The notes below the pieces were generated by a model that was given only the letters and a program-made list of their open reading frames with translations, made no database searches and was not told where the DNA came from. From the NCBI GenBank assembly GCA_905216155.1, contig CAJMSU010000015.1:1-35701 (forward strand): DNA of 35,701 bases, given 5' to 3'. A program made the position numbers and the translations under genes. Below are positions 8,428 through 15,405 of the stretch, in pieces. The DNA comes from an uncultured bacterium (GTDB taxonomy: Bacteria; Bacillota_I; Bacilli_A; RF39; UBA660). The stretch's first letter is position 1, and each line of letters begins with the position of its first letter.

Positions 8428-8808
8428 ATGAAAGTATTGACAATAAAAGAACCATGGGCTTCTTTAATTATCAATGGCTATAAGGAATATGAATTTAGAA
8501 GTTGGAAGACTAAATATCGGGGTAAAATTTTAATTCATGCTGGGATGACTTTAGAAAAAGATATGGCTGAAAGATTTAGCTCTTATAATCTTAATTATTA
8601 TAAAGGAGAAATTATTGGAGAAGCGACATTAGTAGATTGTATTTTAGTAGATGAAGAGTTTAACAAAAAATTACGTGATATTAATCCACTTGTTTATGGA
8701 AGAAGTAATCATGTTGAGACTTATGCTTGGAAACTAGAAAATATATGTAAATATGACCAACCTATAAAAGTTAAGGGAAAACTTGGTCTTTGGAATTATG
8801 AAAAGTAG
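8428..8808 (+). CDS. ASCH domain protein
   Basis: Small RNA-binding-like beta-barrel protein (ASCH superfamily, PUA-related fold). It has the full signature: TIKEPWASLIINGYKEYEFR near the N-terminus, then SWKTKYRGKILIHA, then a Gly-rich GEIIGEATLVDC strand and the closing WKLEN…KGKLGLW. Members are proposed to bind RNA or modified nucleotides, and some hydrolyse N4-acetylcytidine; the YqfB-type catalytic set cannot be confirmed here. The start is ATG 8428 (126 aa): AGAGGTGG at 8415-8422 is too close to the upstream GTG at 8419. A decayed gene follows 8 nt downstream and was probably once co-transcribed. Confidence 0.92.
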   Translation: MKVLTIKEPWASLIINGYKEYEFRSWKTKYRGKILIHAGMTLEKDMAERFSSYNLNYYKGEIIGEATLVDCILVDEEFNKKLRDINPLVYGRSNHVETYAWKLENICKYDQPIKVKGKLGLWNYEK

Positions 8809-8816
8809 GGGATAAT

Positions 8817-9185
8817 ATGATAGATGAATATCAAAAGATTAAAACACCAAATTAGTTATTAATGTTTATGGATAAGATTAATTATGGCTATTTATCTAAG
8901 AGTAGTAAAGTATATTTAAATAATGATGGTGATTGGTATTTAGAGTATATATTAGAAAGTACTAGGGATATTTTAACTACTATGACAGGTAATTGTTTTG
9001 ATCAAACATAACTGGAAAGGAATTGGTTTACTAAGAATAATTATATTTCTTACTTAAAAACTTTTAATATTAGTGATTTGGAATTATCTAAAGTTATACT
9101 TAGAAAGTTTGAAAGACCAAAGAAGCATATAGATGCTAGAGAATATCTAGATTATGTTGTTAATAGTGAGATAGTAAATATGTAA
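8817..9185 (+). pseudogene. Transglutaminase-like protein, inactivated by two nonsense codons
   Basis: One continuous reading frame runs from ATG 8817 (GGGGAT upstream) to TAA 9183. It is interrupted by TAG at 8853-8855 and TAA at 9009-9011, which would leave only 12 codons. Translated through the stops it reads …MDKINYGYLSKS… and TGNCFDQT-stop-LERNWFTKNNY. The GNCFDQxELERxWF pattern, with its Cys, is what I know from transglutaminase-like cysteine proteins of gut Bacillota, so the second stop most likely replaces a Glu codon (GAA to TAA). The remainder is shorter than expected, and the His/Asp half of the catalytic site is not visible, suggesting an additional internal deletion. Confidence 0.7.
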
Positions 9186-9338
9186 TTTTATCTTAATTTT
9201 TCATTATAAGAATGGCTACAGTTTCCAATTTATATATGATATTTCATGTATATTGTTCGAAAAATTGTTTCTATATTCTAAACTAATATCATTTATTAAA
9301 AACTATAATATGTATATTTTTATATTTATTTATCATAA

Positions 9339-9382
9339 TATACAATGTGCCTAGTATCCCGTGTGGAACTAGGACTTTTTTA
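9339..9382 (+). ncRNA. Left copy of a twin hairpin RNA flanking the Abi gene
   Basis: On the plus strand a TATACAAT box (9339-9346) is followed by the stem CCTAGT (9350-9355), the loop ATCCCGTGTGGA (9356-9367), the stem ACTAGG (9368-9373) and T6 (9376-9381): a compact intrinsic terminator. The same 12-nt loop, on a different stem and in the opposite orientation, sits at the other end of the Abi gene. The 3' arm covers the Abi stop codon (9369-9371), so a plus-strand RNA would be antisense to the end of the Abi mRNA. The promoter is uncertain: a -10 at 9341 would start inside the stem, so CATAAT at 9334-9339 may be used instead. A simple bidirectional terminator is the conservative alternative. 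Confidence 0.5.
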
Positions 9383-10334
9383 TTTGCTCCCAGTCGTGTG
9401 GAAATCCCATGGCTTTTTTTACATCTTCTATACTAATTGATTCTAACTTACTAGTAATACTATATATTCTACCATTTACTTTATTATAAAAATGATTAAA
9501 GTCTTTTTTAGATAGCAATATTTTAAGTACAATTGTTAAAGCAAATAAATCATTTTTACCTTTAATATATTGATTACCTTGAATTGGTATATTTAATGCA
9601 ATATGATATTTTGTGTTAGGTAAACTTATTTTTTTGAATGATGTAGAATCATATAGTCTTTCATCGTGAGCACATAGATTTCTCCAAAATGCTAACATTT
9701 TAATATAAACACATAAATCACCTTCATTAACATTAAAATGTTTTGCTATTTTAACTCTTAGAGGTTGCTTTATATATTCATAAAATTTTGAAATTGTTCC
9801 TAATGATAATGCATTTACTAAAACCCATAAGGGAACATAGCCATATTTTGTTATATAATGATTAATATAAGCTTTCTTCTCGATAGAATCTGCTATTTCT
9901 TTTTGAATAGAAGAAATTAAATATTGAATACTTTTAATTCTTCTTTCTATAACATCATCTTTATTACTACTGGTTTTTAATGTATCAAAATTATCAATTT
10001 TTAAATAATTATCATGTCCGTATTCTTCAGAAAAGTAATATGCCACTAGTGTTTTCAATCTGTTCTCAATTTTTAAAATATTTTCTAAGTATACGGTTCT
10101 TATACTTCTATCAAATTCAGAAAGGTAAAACAATTCTTCGTACTTTGCCTTATTTTTAAAAATTTCATTACCGTTAACATCAGTTGTTACAAATAATTTC
10201 TTATATCCATTAATTGTATTATAGTAATTAGTTTCTAACAACTTTTCTTTAGCAAATTCTTCATCATCAAAGACTAATCCTCTGCTTTTTAATATTTCAA
10301 TTTGCTCATCTATTGTTTTAAATTCTTTTATCAT
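9369..10334 (-). CDS. Abortive infection protein, Abi_2 / AbiD-AbiF family (HEPN RNase fold)
   Basis: A 321-aa protein of the Abi_2 (AbiD/AbiF) family. It begins MIKEFKTIDEQIEILKSRGL, followed by NYYNTINGYKKLF, then YLSEFDRSIRTVYLENILKIE (split here for length), YVPLWVLVNALSLGTISKFY and finally MLAFWRNLCAHDERLYD. RNLCAH (218-223) is the R-x4-H motif of HEPN ribonucleases, so it is a likely RNA-cleaving phage-defence or toxin protein acting in the cytoplasm. The start is the second of two nearby ATGs, 9 nt after GGAG. Upstream in-frame codons lie in the leader hairpin and T8 tract. The leader ends in an intrinsic terminator directly abutting the ribosome binding site, so expression requires read-through. 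Location beside tRNA genes and a pseudogene suggests an accessory pocket. Confidence 0.88.
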   Translation of the reverse strand: MIKEFKTIDEQIEILKSRGLVFDDEEFAKEKLLETNYYNTINGYKKLFVTTDVNGNEIFKNKAKYEELFYLSEFDRSIRTVYLENILKIENRLKTLVAYYFSEEYGHDNYLKIDNFDTLKTSSNKDDVIERRIKSIQYLISSIQKEIADSIEKKAYINHYITKYGYVPLWVLVNALSLGTISKFYEYIKQPLRVKIAKHFNVNEGDLCVYIKMLAFWRNLCAHDERLYDSTSFKKISLPNTKYHIALNIPIQGNQYIKGKNDLFALTIVLKILLSKKDFNHFYNKVNGRIYSITSKLESISIEDVKKAMGFPHDWEQIKKS

Positions 10335-10347
10335 ACTAATCATCTCC

Positions 10348-10389
10348 AAAAAAAATCTCTGGTCCACACGGGATCCAGAGCTCATTTAC
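10348..10389 (-). ncRNA. Right copy of the twin hairpin RNA: abiF-type leader RNA upstream of the Abi gene
   Basis: On the minus strand the predicted transcript starts near 10389. It has stem CTCTGG, loop ATCCCGTGTGGA (10374 to 10363), stem CCAGAG, A and T8 (10355 to 10348), a canonical intrinsic terminator ending right at the GGAG of the Abi gene. The product would be a ~40-nt RNA, with read-through giving the Abi mRNA. I recall that AbiF genes are associated with a conserved upstream RNA (the 'abiF' RNA motif) thought to act as RNA antitoxin; the position fits, but whether this sequence matches that model is unknown. The loop is the exact reverse complement of the loop in the Abi mRNA's 3' hairpin. 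Confidence 0.6.
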
Positions 10390-10395
10390 ATATTA

Positions 10396-10424
10396 ATTGT
10401 ATACCCGGTCAAAATAAATTGCAA
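10396..10424 (-). promoter_or_regulatory. Promoter of the Abi leader RNA
   Basis: On the minus strand: -35 TTGCAA (10419-10424), a 17-nt spacer and -10 TACAAT (10396-10401, part of TATACAAT). An inverted repeat TATACCC (10400-10406) / GGGTATA (10463-10469) overlaps the -10 and could be an operator. Confidence 0.6.
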
Positions 10425-10599
10425 GCTTTTTGCTGCTTTTTATTAATTCTTATACACTGATAGGGTATAACTGGTAAATATTTTATTCATTATATTGTAT
10501 ATAAAATATTTTCTAAATGTTTACCTTATATTGGTTTAAGTTATTAAGAATGCTTACATTAAGTTTTAATGACTTTAAAAAAGAAATATTTAGATATAA

Positions 10600-10646
10600 A
10601 AAGGACTGTTAAGAGAGTTAGTTGTCTAATTTCTCAACAGTCCTTT
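10600..10646 (-). terminator. Terminator of the tRNA-Arg/tRNA-Pro operon
   Basis: A long stem AAAGGACTGTT (10600-10610) / AACAGTCCTTT (10636-10646), extended by an imperfect AGAGA/TTCTC pairing. On the minus strand it ends in a T run. It lies just after the tRNA-Pro CCA end. Confidence 0.8.
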
Positions 10647-10657
10647 AAAATTCTAAC

Positions 10658-10734
10658 TGGTCGGGAAGACAGGATTTGAACCTGCAACAGCTTGGTCCCA
10701 AACCAAGTGCTCTACCAAGTTGAACTACTTCCCG
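10658..10734 (-). tRNA. tRNA-Pro (anticodon TGG)
   Basis: On the minus strand there is a complete cloverleaf. Acceptor CGGGAAG pairs with CTTCCCG, the anticodon stem CTTGG/CCAAG encloses loop TTTGGGA (anticodon TGG), and the T-loop is GGTTCAAATCC. The discriminator A and an encoded CCA follow at 10661-10658. Confidence 0.96.
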
Positions 10735-10737
10735 AAC

Positions 10738-10814
<77 letters not shown>

Positions 10815-10841
10815 ATGCTTTCCCATTCGAAAGACAAGTCT

Positions 10842-10870
10842 ATCTTAGCACATTAATAAACCCCAGTCAA
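10842..10870 (-). promoter_or_regulatory. tRNA operon promoter
   Basis: On the minus strand: TTGACT (10865-10870), a 17-nt spacer and TAAGAT (10842-10847) with extended -10 TGC. It lies between the end of the UV endonuclease gene and tRNA-Arg. Confidence 0.8.
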
Positions 10871-10878
10871 GCATTTTT

Positions 10879-11826
10879 TTACAATTTAAAGGTTGTTTCA
10901 TTAATAAATGTATATTCACTATGACATTTTAACTGTCTCACTAACTTGAATAAAGCCATATCTCGCATTTTACACTCTAACATAATATCAACATCTTCAT
11001 CAACTTTTTTTAATAAATCAAGAAATTTAATAAACTCTTTTTCATCAATATAATTATGATGACTTCTCTTATCCTTTCTACTTTTGGGAGAAGAAAAGTG
11101 TATTTTTGGTTTTAACTTCGTATCCTTCCAAGTAGATAAAATATCTTTTAAATCACTAGTTGTTAATTTCTTTTTATTATTACATTTATAATGATGATAA
11201 TCTAAAACCATAGGAATATTTAATTTTTTACAAATAGCTAGAGTATCTTCAAAAGTAAATAGTTTATCATCATTTTCTAAAATGATAATATCTTTTAAAT
11301 AATCAGGTAACTTTTTAAAATTAGTAATAAATCTTTTAACACTTTCTTCTTTATTATCCTTACCACTCCCAACATGAATAATTGCTTTACCATTTATTCC
11401 TAGTAATTTAAAAAGATTATAATGGTATTCAATTTGTTTTATAGATATTTCTACAACTTTTTCATTAACACTATTTAAAACACAATACTGATCTAAATGA
11501 GTATCAACTCGCATTCTATACCTCTTTATCTTTTTTCCTATATCATTAAACTTTTCACTAAAAGGTAATAAATAATCAAAATTAACTTTATCATGAGTAG
11601 CTAGAGGAATAATATTAGGAGACATTCTATAGAAATATACTTCATTTATATGATTATAGTTAATAACATTATCAAAGATATATAAATTTCTATTAATAAT
11701 TTCTCTTAACCTTCTATTACTATCTTCAGAAGTTAGACTAGAGTAAGTCTTATAAGTCATAGTATGAGAGTAAGTAATATTATCTAAAGATAGGGGACTT
11801 GCTACATAACCTAGATGGATTTTCAT
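10879..11826 (-). CDS. uvsE: UV damage endonuclease UvsE/UVDE
   Basis: Metal-dependent TIM-barrel endonuclease that nicks DNA 5' of UV photoproducts, an alternative excision repair route. Family hallmarks in order: MKIHLGYVASPLSL at the start, RLREIINRNL, FYRMSPNIIPLATH, RYRMRVDTHLDQYCVLNS, IIHVGSG, IILENDD and MVLDYHHYKCN, ending in KIHFSSPK and DIMLECKMRD. His, Asp and Glu metal ligands are present in these blocks. Length (315 aa) is typical. I chose the internal ATG (MKIHLGY) because GGTGAT lies just before it; an in-frame ATG four codons upstream is less likely. Confidence 0.95.
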   Translation of the reverse strand: MKIHLGYVASPLSLDNITYSHTMTYKTYSSLTSEDSNRRLREIINRNLYIFDNVINYNHINEVYFYRMSPNIIPLATHDKVNFDYLLPFSEKFNDIGKKIKRYRMRVDTHLDQYCVLNSVNEKVVEISIKQIEYHYNLFKLLGINGKAIIHVGSGKDNKEESVKRFITNFKKLPDYLKDIIILENDDKLFTFEDTLAICKKLNIPMVLDYHHYKCNNKKKLTTSDLKDILSTWKDTKLKPKIHFSSPKSRKDKRSHHNYIDEKEFIKFLDLLKKVDEDVDIMLECKMRDMALFKLVRQLKCHSEYTFINETTFKL

Positions 11827-11912
11827 GTCAATCACCATTATTAGTATTTCAAAATCTAGAAAGTATTATTCTATAAAATTAAAAACAACATATATTTTAA
11901 TAGGTGATTATT

Positions 11913-12476
11913 TTGAAAAATGAAATAAATATTGCTTTTCCCCAAGTACCATATGAGAATTTAAAAGAAAAACTAACTGCGTTTATTAAAAATGAAGTAG
12001 ATAATTTTTTAGACTTTGCTAAAGAAAAATATCAAATAGAACTTCCTTGTAATTTAACTATTACTTATGAGTATTATAGATATAATAGTTATGATAGTTA
12101 TGTATTTTATATATCTAGTTTTGTCTTTGGAGCTCATCCTGATAATAGAATAATATCTTTTACTTATGATACTATTAATAATAAGATTATTACTATGGCT
12201 GATTTAATAGATAAAGATCCATTTCTTTTAAATTATTTATCAAAAGAAACTAGAAGTAAACTTTTAAACAATAAACGTATTGTTGATAGAAATATGCTGT
12301 TAGAAGGGACTAAACCAGTTATAGATAATTATCAAGTGTTTGCTTTTACTCCTAGAGGAATTATTCTTTTCTTTCAAGAATATCAAATAGCTCCTTATTC
12401 ATCAGGTAGCTTTAAGGTGTTAATTCCTTACCGAAATAGTGATTTCTTAGATAGAAGAATATTTTCTGCTTATTAA
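11913..12476 (+). CDS. DUF3298-type (PdaC/RsiV-like) domain protein
   Basis: The body matches the DUF4163/DUF3298 two-part fold: an N-terminal strand region (NIAFPQVPYENLKEKLTAF), then FVFGAHPDNRIISFTYD, ITMADLID, and the closing block FAFTPRGIILFFQEYQIAPY followed by SSGSFKVLIPY. In Bacillus this fold occurs in the extracellular parts of RsiV and PdaC. Here it is only ~188 residues with no signal peptide or membrane span, so it looks cytoplasmic, which is atypical. The likely start is TTG 11913, with AGGTGAT at 11902-11908; GTG 11904 overlaps that site. Divergent from uvsE. Confidence 0.78.
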   Translation: MKNEINIAFPQVPYENLKEKLTAFIKNEVDNFLDFAKEKYQIELPCNLTITYEYYRYNSYDSYVFYISSFVFGAHPDNRIISFTYDTINNKIITMADLIDKDPFLLNYLSKETRSKLLNNKRIVDRNMLLEGTKPVIDNYQVFAFTPRGIILFFQEYQIAPYSSGSFKVLIPYRNSDFLDRRIFSAY

Positions 12477-12560
12477 TAAACATTAGTTGACACAATAATT
12501 ATTTTAAGCTATTTAATTATTAAATCTTAAGTAGTATACTAATGATATGGAGGTGTAGTA

Positions 12561-13109
12561 ATGATTAGAAATTATTTAAAGAATTTTGAAAAGTATTCTA
12601 TTTTGATATCTAGCTTGTTAATTATTTTAGGAATATTCTTATTAGTTAGTCCTATGAAGTCATTAGAAGTAGCAGTTATATTTTTTGCTGCTATTATGAT
12701 GGTTAATGGTATTAGTAGTTTTATCTCTTACTTTATGTTACCTAATGAAGAAAGACTATTTAGTCTTGATTTAGTAACAGGAATAGTAACAACATTAACT
12801 GGTAGTCTTATCTATCTTTATAGAATGGATTTAATTAATGTTTTTCCAGTGATTTTAGGTATATGGATAATAGTTAGTAATTTAATAAAGATGCAGTTAT
12901 CGATTAATCTAAGTGCTATTGCAGGTAGTAATTGGTTCTTATTACTAATCACTCAAATATTAATGATTATTCTAGGAGTAGTGTTGATTAATAATCCATT
13001 TAGTTCATTAATAGCCTTAACCACTCTTGCTGGATCTTTCTTGATAATAGCAGAAGTAGCTAGTCTAATAGAAAGTATTTATATTCTAGTAAAATTAAGG
13101 AATCTTTAG
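12561..13109 (+). CDS. HdeD-like (DUF308) six-span membrane protein
   Basis: 182 residues with six hydrophobic segments (about 14-32, 36-57, 68-86, 94-112, 121-142, 148-175) in three helix pairs, with the LGIFLLVSPMKSLE and GVVLINNPFSS repeats typical of DUF308/HdeD proteins. Enterobacterial HdeD is linked to acid resistance; the role in Bacillota is unclear. GGAGGTG precedes ATG 12561. Two possible promoters lie upstream: a -35 TTGACA at 12487-12492 with a weak -10, and a TATACT at 12535-12540. Single-gene unit ending in its own terminator. Confidence 0.85.
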   Translation: MIRNYLKNFEKYSILISSLLIILGIFLLVSPMKSLEVAVIFFAAIMMVNGISSFISYFMLPNEERLFSLDLVTGIVTTLTGSLIYLYRMDLINVFPVILGIWIIVSNLIKMQLSINLSAIAGSNWFLLLITQILMIILGVVLINNPFSSLIALTTLAGSFLIIAEVASLIESIYILVKLRNL

Positions 13110-13119
13110 GATTCTTTTT
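13097..13119 (+). terminator. Terminator containing the HdeD-like stop codon
   Basis: An 8-bp stem (13097-13104 with 13110-13117, one G-T wobble) encloses the 5-nt loop that includes the TAG stop, followed by T's. Confidence 0.7.
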
Positions 13120-13172
13120 ATATGGATTTAAGTGACGTAATATTTAAAACTTTTAATATTCTTTTTTAGCAA

Positions 13173-13190
13173 CCTGTGTTATAATACAGG
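13173..13190 (+). promoter_or_regulatory. Promoter -10 inside an operator-like palindrome
   Basis: CCTGTGTTATAATACAGG is an 18-bp near-palindrome (CCTGT / ACAGG arms) whose centre is the extended -10 TGTTATAAT. The -35 is poor. A dimeric repressor binding here would cover the -10 of the 13207 gene. Confidence 0.5.
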
Positions 13191-13206
13191 CAAGAAGTGA
13201 GGATAT

Positions 13207-14103
13207 ATGAATAAAGAAAAGATGAAAAATATAATTATTATCATTTTAATATGTTTGTTAGTTTTAGTAACAACTCTATTTATTATTTCTAAGAAAGATG
13301 AAAATAAAAGTAATGAGGTAACTGTTACTGTAGAAGCAGTAGGAAAGAAATATTTACTAGGTAGTAGTAAAAACAAAGATTATTTAATTACTAATTATAA
13401 AGGTGACTATAAGGAAAAAGATAAGATTAAGTTTACTTATAAAAATAAAGATAAGAAAGAAAAAGATGGATTAACTAATATTAAAGTAAGTGATGAAGAT
13501 TTAATAGTTGATTATAAAGCTAAGGAAGAAGAAAAAACAGTAGAGAAAAGTGAAGCTAGTAATGATTATCAATCTACTGATAATAGTACTACTATAACTA
13601 CTAATAATAATCAAGTAAATAGTTCTAGTACTGATACAAATATTGATGATGAAGTAGTAACTTATGTTAATACGCTGAAAGATGATAGTGCTACTAGTAG
13701 TTTAAAAACTAACTTTGTTACTTTGGTTGATTTTATCTTTTATGATGGTACTATTAAAGGACATACTTTTAAAGAATTAACTAATGAAGCTAAATTGAAA
13801 GTACTAGAAGCAATGCTTTATCTAGACTCAAAGGTGGAAAAATACTTTCCTAATTATAAAGAAGAAATTAGTAGTAAGACAGGTAGGGCATATACTACTG
13901 TTAAAGATAAAGTAGTTAGTAGCTATTTAAATATTACATCAGCTATTTGTAGTAAAGATAGTTCTATTTGTGATAGTGCTAAGGAAGACTTTCAAAATTT
14001 AAAGAAGAACTTCGGACTTACTTGGTCAGTAATAAAAGAAGTAGCAGGTGACTCTAAAGAAAGTATTAAAAACTGGTATGAAATTTGGAGTGGTAAGAAG
14101 TAG
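13207..14103 (+). CDS. Uncharacterised envelope protein with N-terminal membrane anchor
   Basis: A Lys-rich start is followed by one strong hydrophobic segment (about 8-28), giving a signal anchor. An exported Lys-rich beta region (about 37-100) follows, then a Ser/Thr/Asn linker (about 110-150). A helical C-terminal domain (about 150-298) contains two Cys residues in SAICSKDSSICDSAKE that could form a disulphide. No family recognised. GTGAGG at 13197-13202 supports ATG 13207. Upstream of a bactofilin-like envelope gene with a short gap and a weak hairpin between them. Confidence 0.8.
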   Translation: MNKEKMKNIIIIILICLLVLVTTLFIISKKDENKSNEVTVTVEAVGKKYLLGSSKNKDYLITNYKGDYKEKDKIKFTYKNKDKKEKDGLTNIKVSDEDLIVDYKAKEEEKTVEKSEASNDYQSTDNSTTITTNNNQVNSSSTDTNIDDEVVTYVNTLKDDSATSSLKTNFVTLVDFIFYDGTIKGHTFKELTNEAKLKVLEAMLYLDSKVEKYFPNYKEEISSKTGRAYTTVKDKVVSSYLNITSAICSKDSSICDSAKEDFQNLKKNFGLTWSVIKEVAGDSKESIKNWYEIWSGKK

Positions 14104-14158
14104 AAAAATGTTCATTTTTAAATAATAATATGCTATCCTTATAGTAGGAGAGGTGAAT

Positions 14159-15223
14159 ATGGAAAATATAAAAAAATTGTTTATTTTACTTATAATTAGT
14201 AGTTTTCTAATCTTACCTAATGTTTATGCTGAAGATAGTAACTATCTAAATATAAGTAATAATACTGTTAAGACAGTAAATCATAGTATGTTTACAGCCG
14301 GTGATGATGTTTCTACTAATAATATGGTTAAAGGAATTGATTTTACGGCTGGTAATAATCTAAACATAAATGGTAGTTCTGAATATGGAATGTTTGCTGG
14401 TAATAGTATTAACTTTAAAGGTATGGTTACTAGAGATTTATTTGTTGCAGGTAATCAAATAGTAATTGATAGTAGTGCTAATATAGCAAGGGATTTATAT
14501 GTAGCAGGTAATACTATAACAATATCAGCAGATATTAAAGGAAATATCTTTTTAGCAGCTAGTGAGGTTATCATTGATTCTAAAGAAATAGGTGGTGATG
14601 TCACTCTAAATAGTGGTAAGTTAACAATATCTGATAATACTAAGATAAATGGTACCTTAAAATATAATGATAATATAGATTATTCTAATACTAATGCTAG
14701 TATTAAAGAGATAAAAACATATCATGTTGATGAGAAGAGTAAGGATTATGTTGTACCATCAATTAGTAGTATTCTATTAGGAATAGTAACTAGCTTTTTA
14801 GTAGCTTTAGCAATATATTTACTATTACCAGCTAGCTATAAAGTACTTGATGAGGTTAAGAAAGATAAAGTATTTAAAACTTTTGGAAATGGTTTTCTTT
14901 TCTTGATAGCAGTACCGGTTATTTCTGTAATATTAATGATTAGTATTGTTTGTATACCACTTGCTATTATAGCTTTAATCTTATATGGAATAATTATTTA
15001 TCTATCAAGTATTATTTCATCAGTTTATTTTGGTAGATTAATAGGTAATAAAATCTTAAAACTAAATAATATTTATTTACAAATATTAATTGGTGTAGTA
15101 ATTACTAGACTAATAAGGTTAATTCCTATCATTGGTGGATTATATAGTTTTGTAATTGTTATCTTGGGAGTAGGTTTAGTTTACAATATGATGGTGAAAC
15201 TTCATAAAGAAGCACTTGACTAA
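14159..15223 (+). CDS. Bactofilin-like (polymer-forming) exported domain fused to a C-terminal membrane domain
   Basis: A signal peptide (about 1-22, ending NVYAED) is followed by a right-handed beta-helix-like repeat region (about 30-180). It has recurring FTAGDDV, DLFVAGNQI, DLYVAGNTI, GNIFLAASEV and GGDVTLNSG strands, as in polymer-forming/bactofilin-like domains. Four to five hydrophobic segments follow (about 200-345). In this architecture the beta-helix would be outside the cell, unlike the cytoplasmic cytoskeletal bactofilins. Role unknown; envelope organisation is inference. ATG 14159 is preferred over GTG 14153, which lies inside the ribosome binding site GGAGAGG. The promoter for the following riboswitch overlaps the 3' end. 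Confidence 0.82.
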   Translation: MENIKKLFILLIISSFLILPNVYAEDSNYLNISNNTVKTVNHSMFTAGDDVSTNNMVKGIDFTAGNNLNINGSSEYGMFAGNSINFKGMVTRDLFVAGNQIVIDSSANIARDLYVAGNTITISADIKGNIFLAASEVIIDSKEIGGDVTLNSGKLTISDNTKINGTLKYNDNIDYSNTNASIKEIKTYHVDEKSKDYVVPSISSILLGIVTSFLVALAIYLLLPASYKVLDEVKKDKVFKTFGNGFLFLIAVPVISVILMISIVCIPLAIIALILYGIIIYLSSIISSVYFGRLIGNKILKLNNIYLQILIGVVITRLIRLIPIIGGLYSFVIVILGVGLVYNMMVKLHKEALD

Positions 15224-15244
15224 TACCTATTAAAAGGTTACACT
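15216..15244 (+). promoter_or_regulatory. Promoter of the riboswitch-exchanger transcript
   Basis: TTGACT (15216-15221), a 17-nt spacer and TACACT (15239-15244). The predicted start near 15251 coincides with the first base of the riboswitch closing helix. It overlaps the end of the upstream gene. Confidence 0.65.
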
Positions 15245-15252
15245 TATACTGT

Positions 15253-15380
15253 TAATAAGGGAGTAGTTGGCATGTTAGAATCTAGCATGTAATAAAGTCA
15301 ACATCATGATTTTTATCTGGCTTTATTATAGACAATGAGACTTGTTTGCAAGATATAGAAAGCAGACTAAGTCTCTTTTT
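15253..15380 (+). promoter_or_regulatory. yybP-ykoY Mn2+ riboswitch with intrinsic-terminator platform
   Basis: The sequence carries the family core: GGGAGTAG (15259-15266), a P2-type hairpin (CATGTTAGA / TCTAGCATG), then AAAGTCAACATCA… and CTGGCTTTATT… forming the second arm, and TGAGACTT closing the junction. P1 is AATAAG (15254-15259) with CTTGTT (15341-15346). The 3' side of P1 overlaps GAGACTT (15337-15343), which alternatively pairs with AAGTCTC (15369-15375) followed by T5, an intrinsic terminator. P1 and terminator are mutually exclusive, so metal-stabilised P1 should prevent termination: a Mn2+-ON switch for the downstream exchanger. Identification is by motif recognition against the family as I remember it. 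Confidence 0.82.
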
Positions 15381-15405
15381 ATATCAGAAAAGAAAGGAGT
15401 AGAAG

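Noticed and set aside
8817..9185. Stop-codon recoding (TAG/TAA as sense)
   Set aside because: TAG and TAA both clearly end many intact genes here, for example TAG directly before fmt; nonsense mutation is simpler.
9339..10389. Reading the matching ends of the Abi locus simply as transposon terminal inverted repeats
   Set aside because: Only the 12-nt loop and a TATACAAT box are shared, while the stems differ but still pair, and each ends in a T run facing the gene; no target duplication was seen. Kept as an alternative, not preferred.
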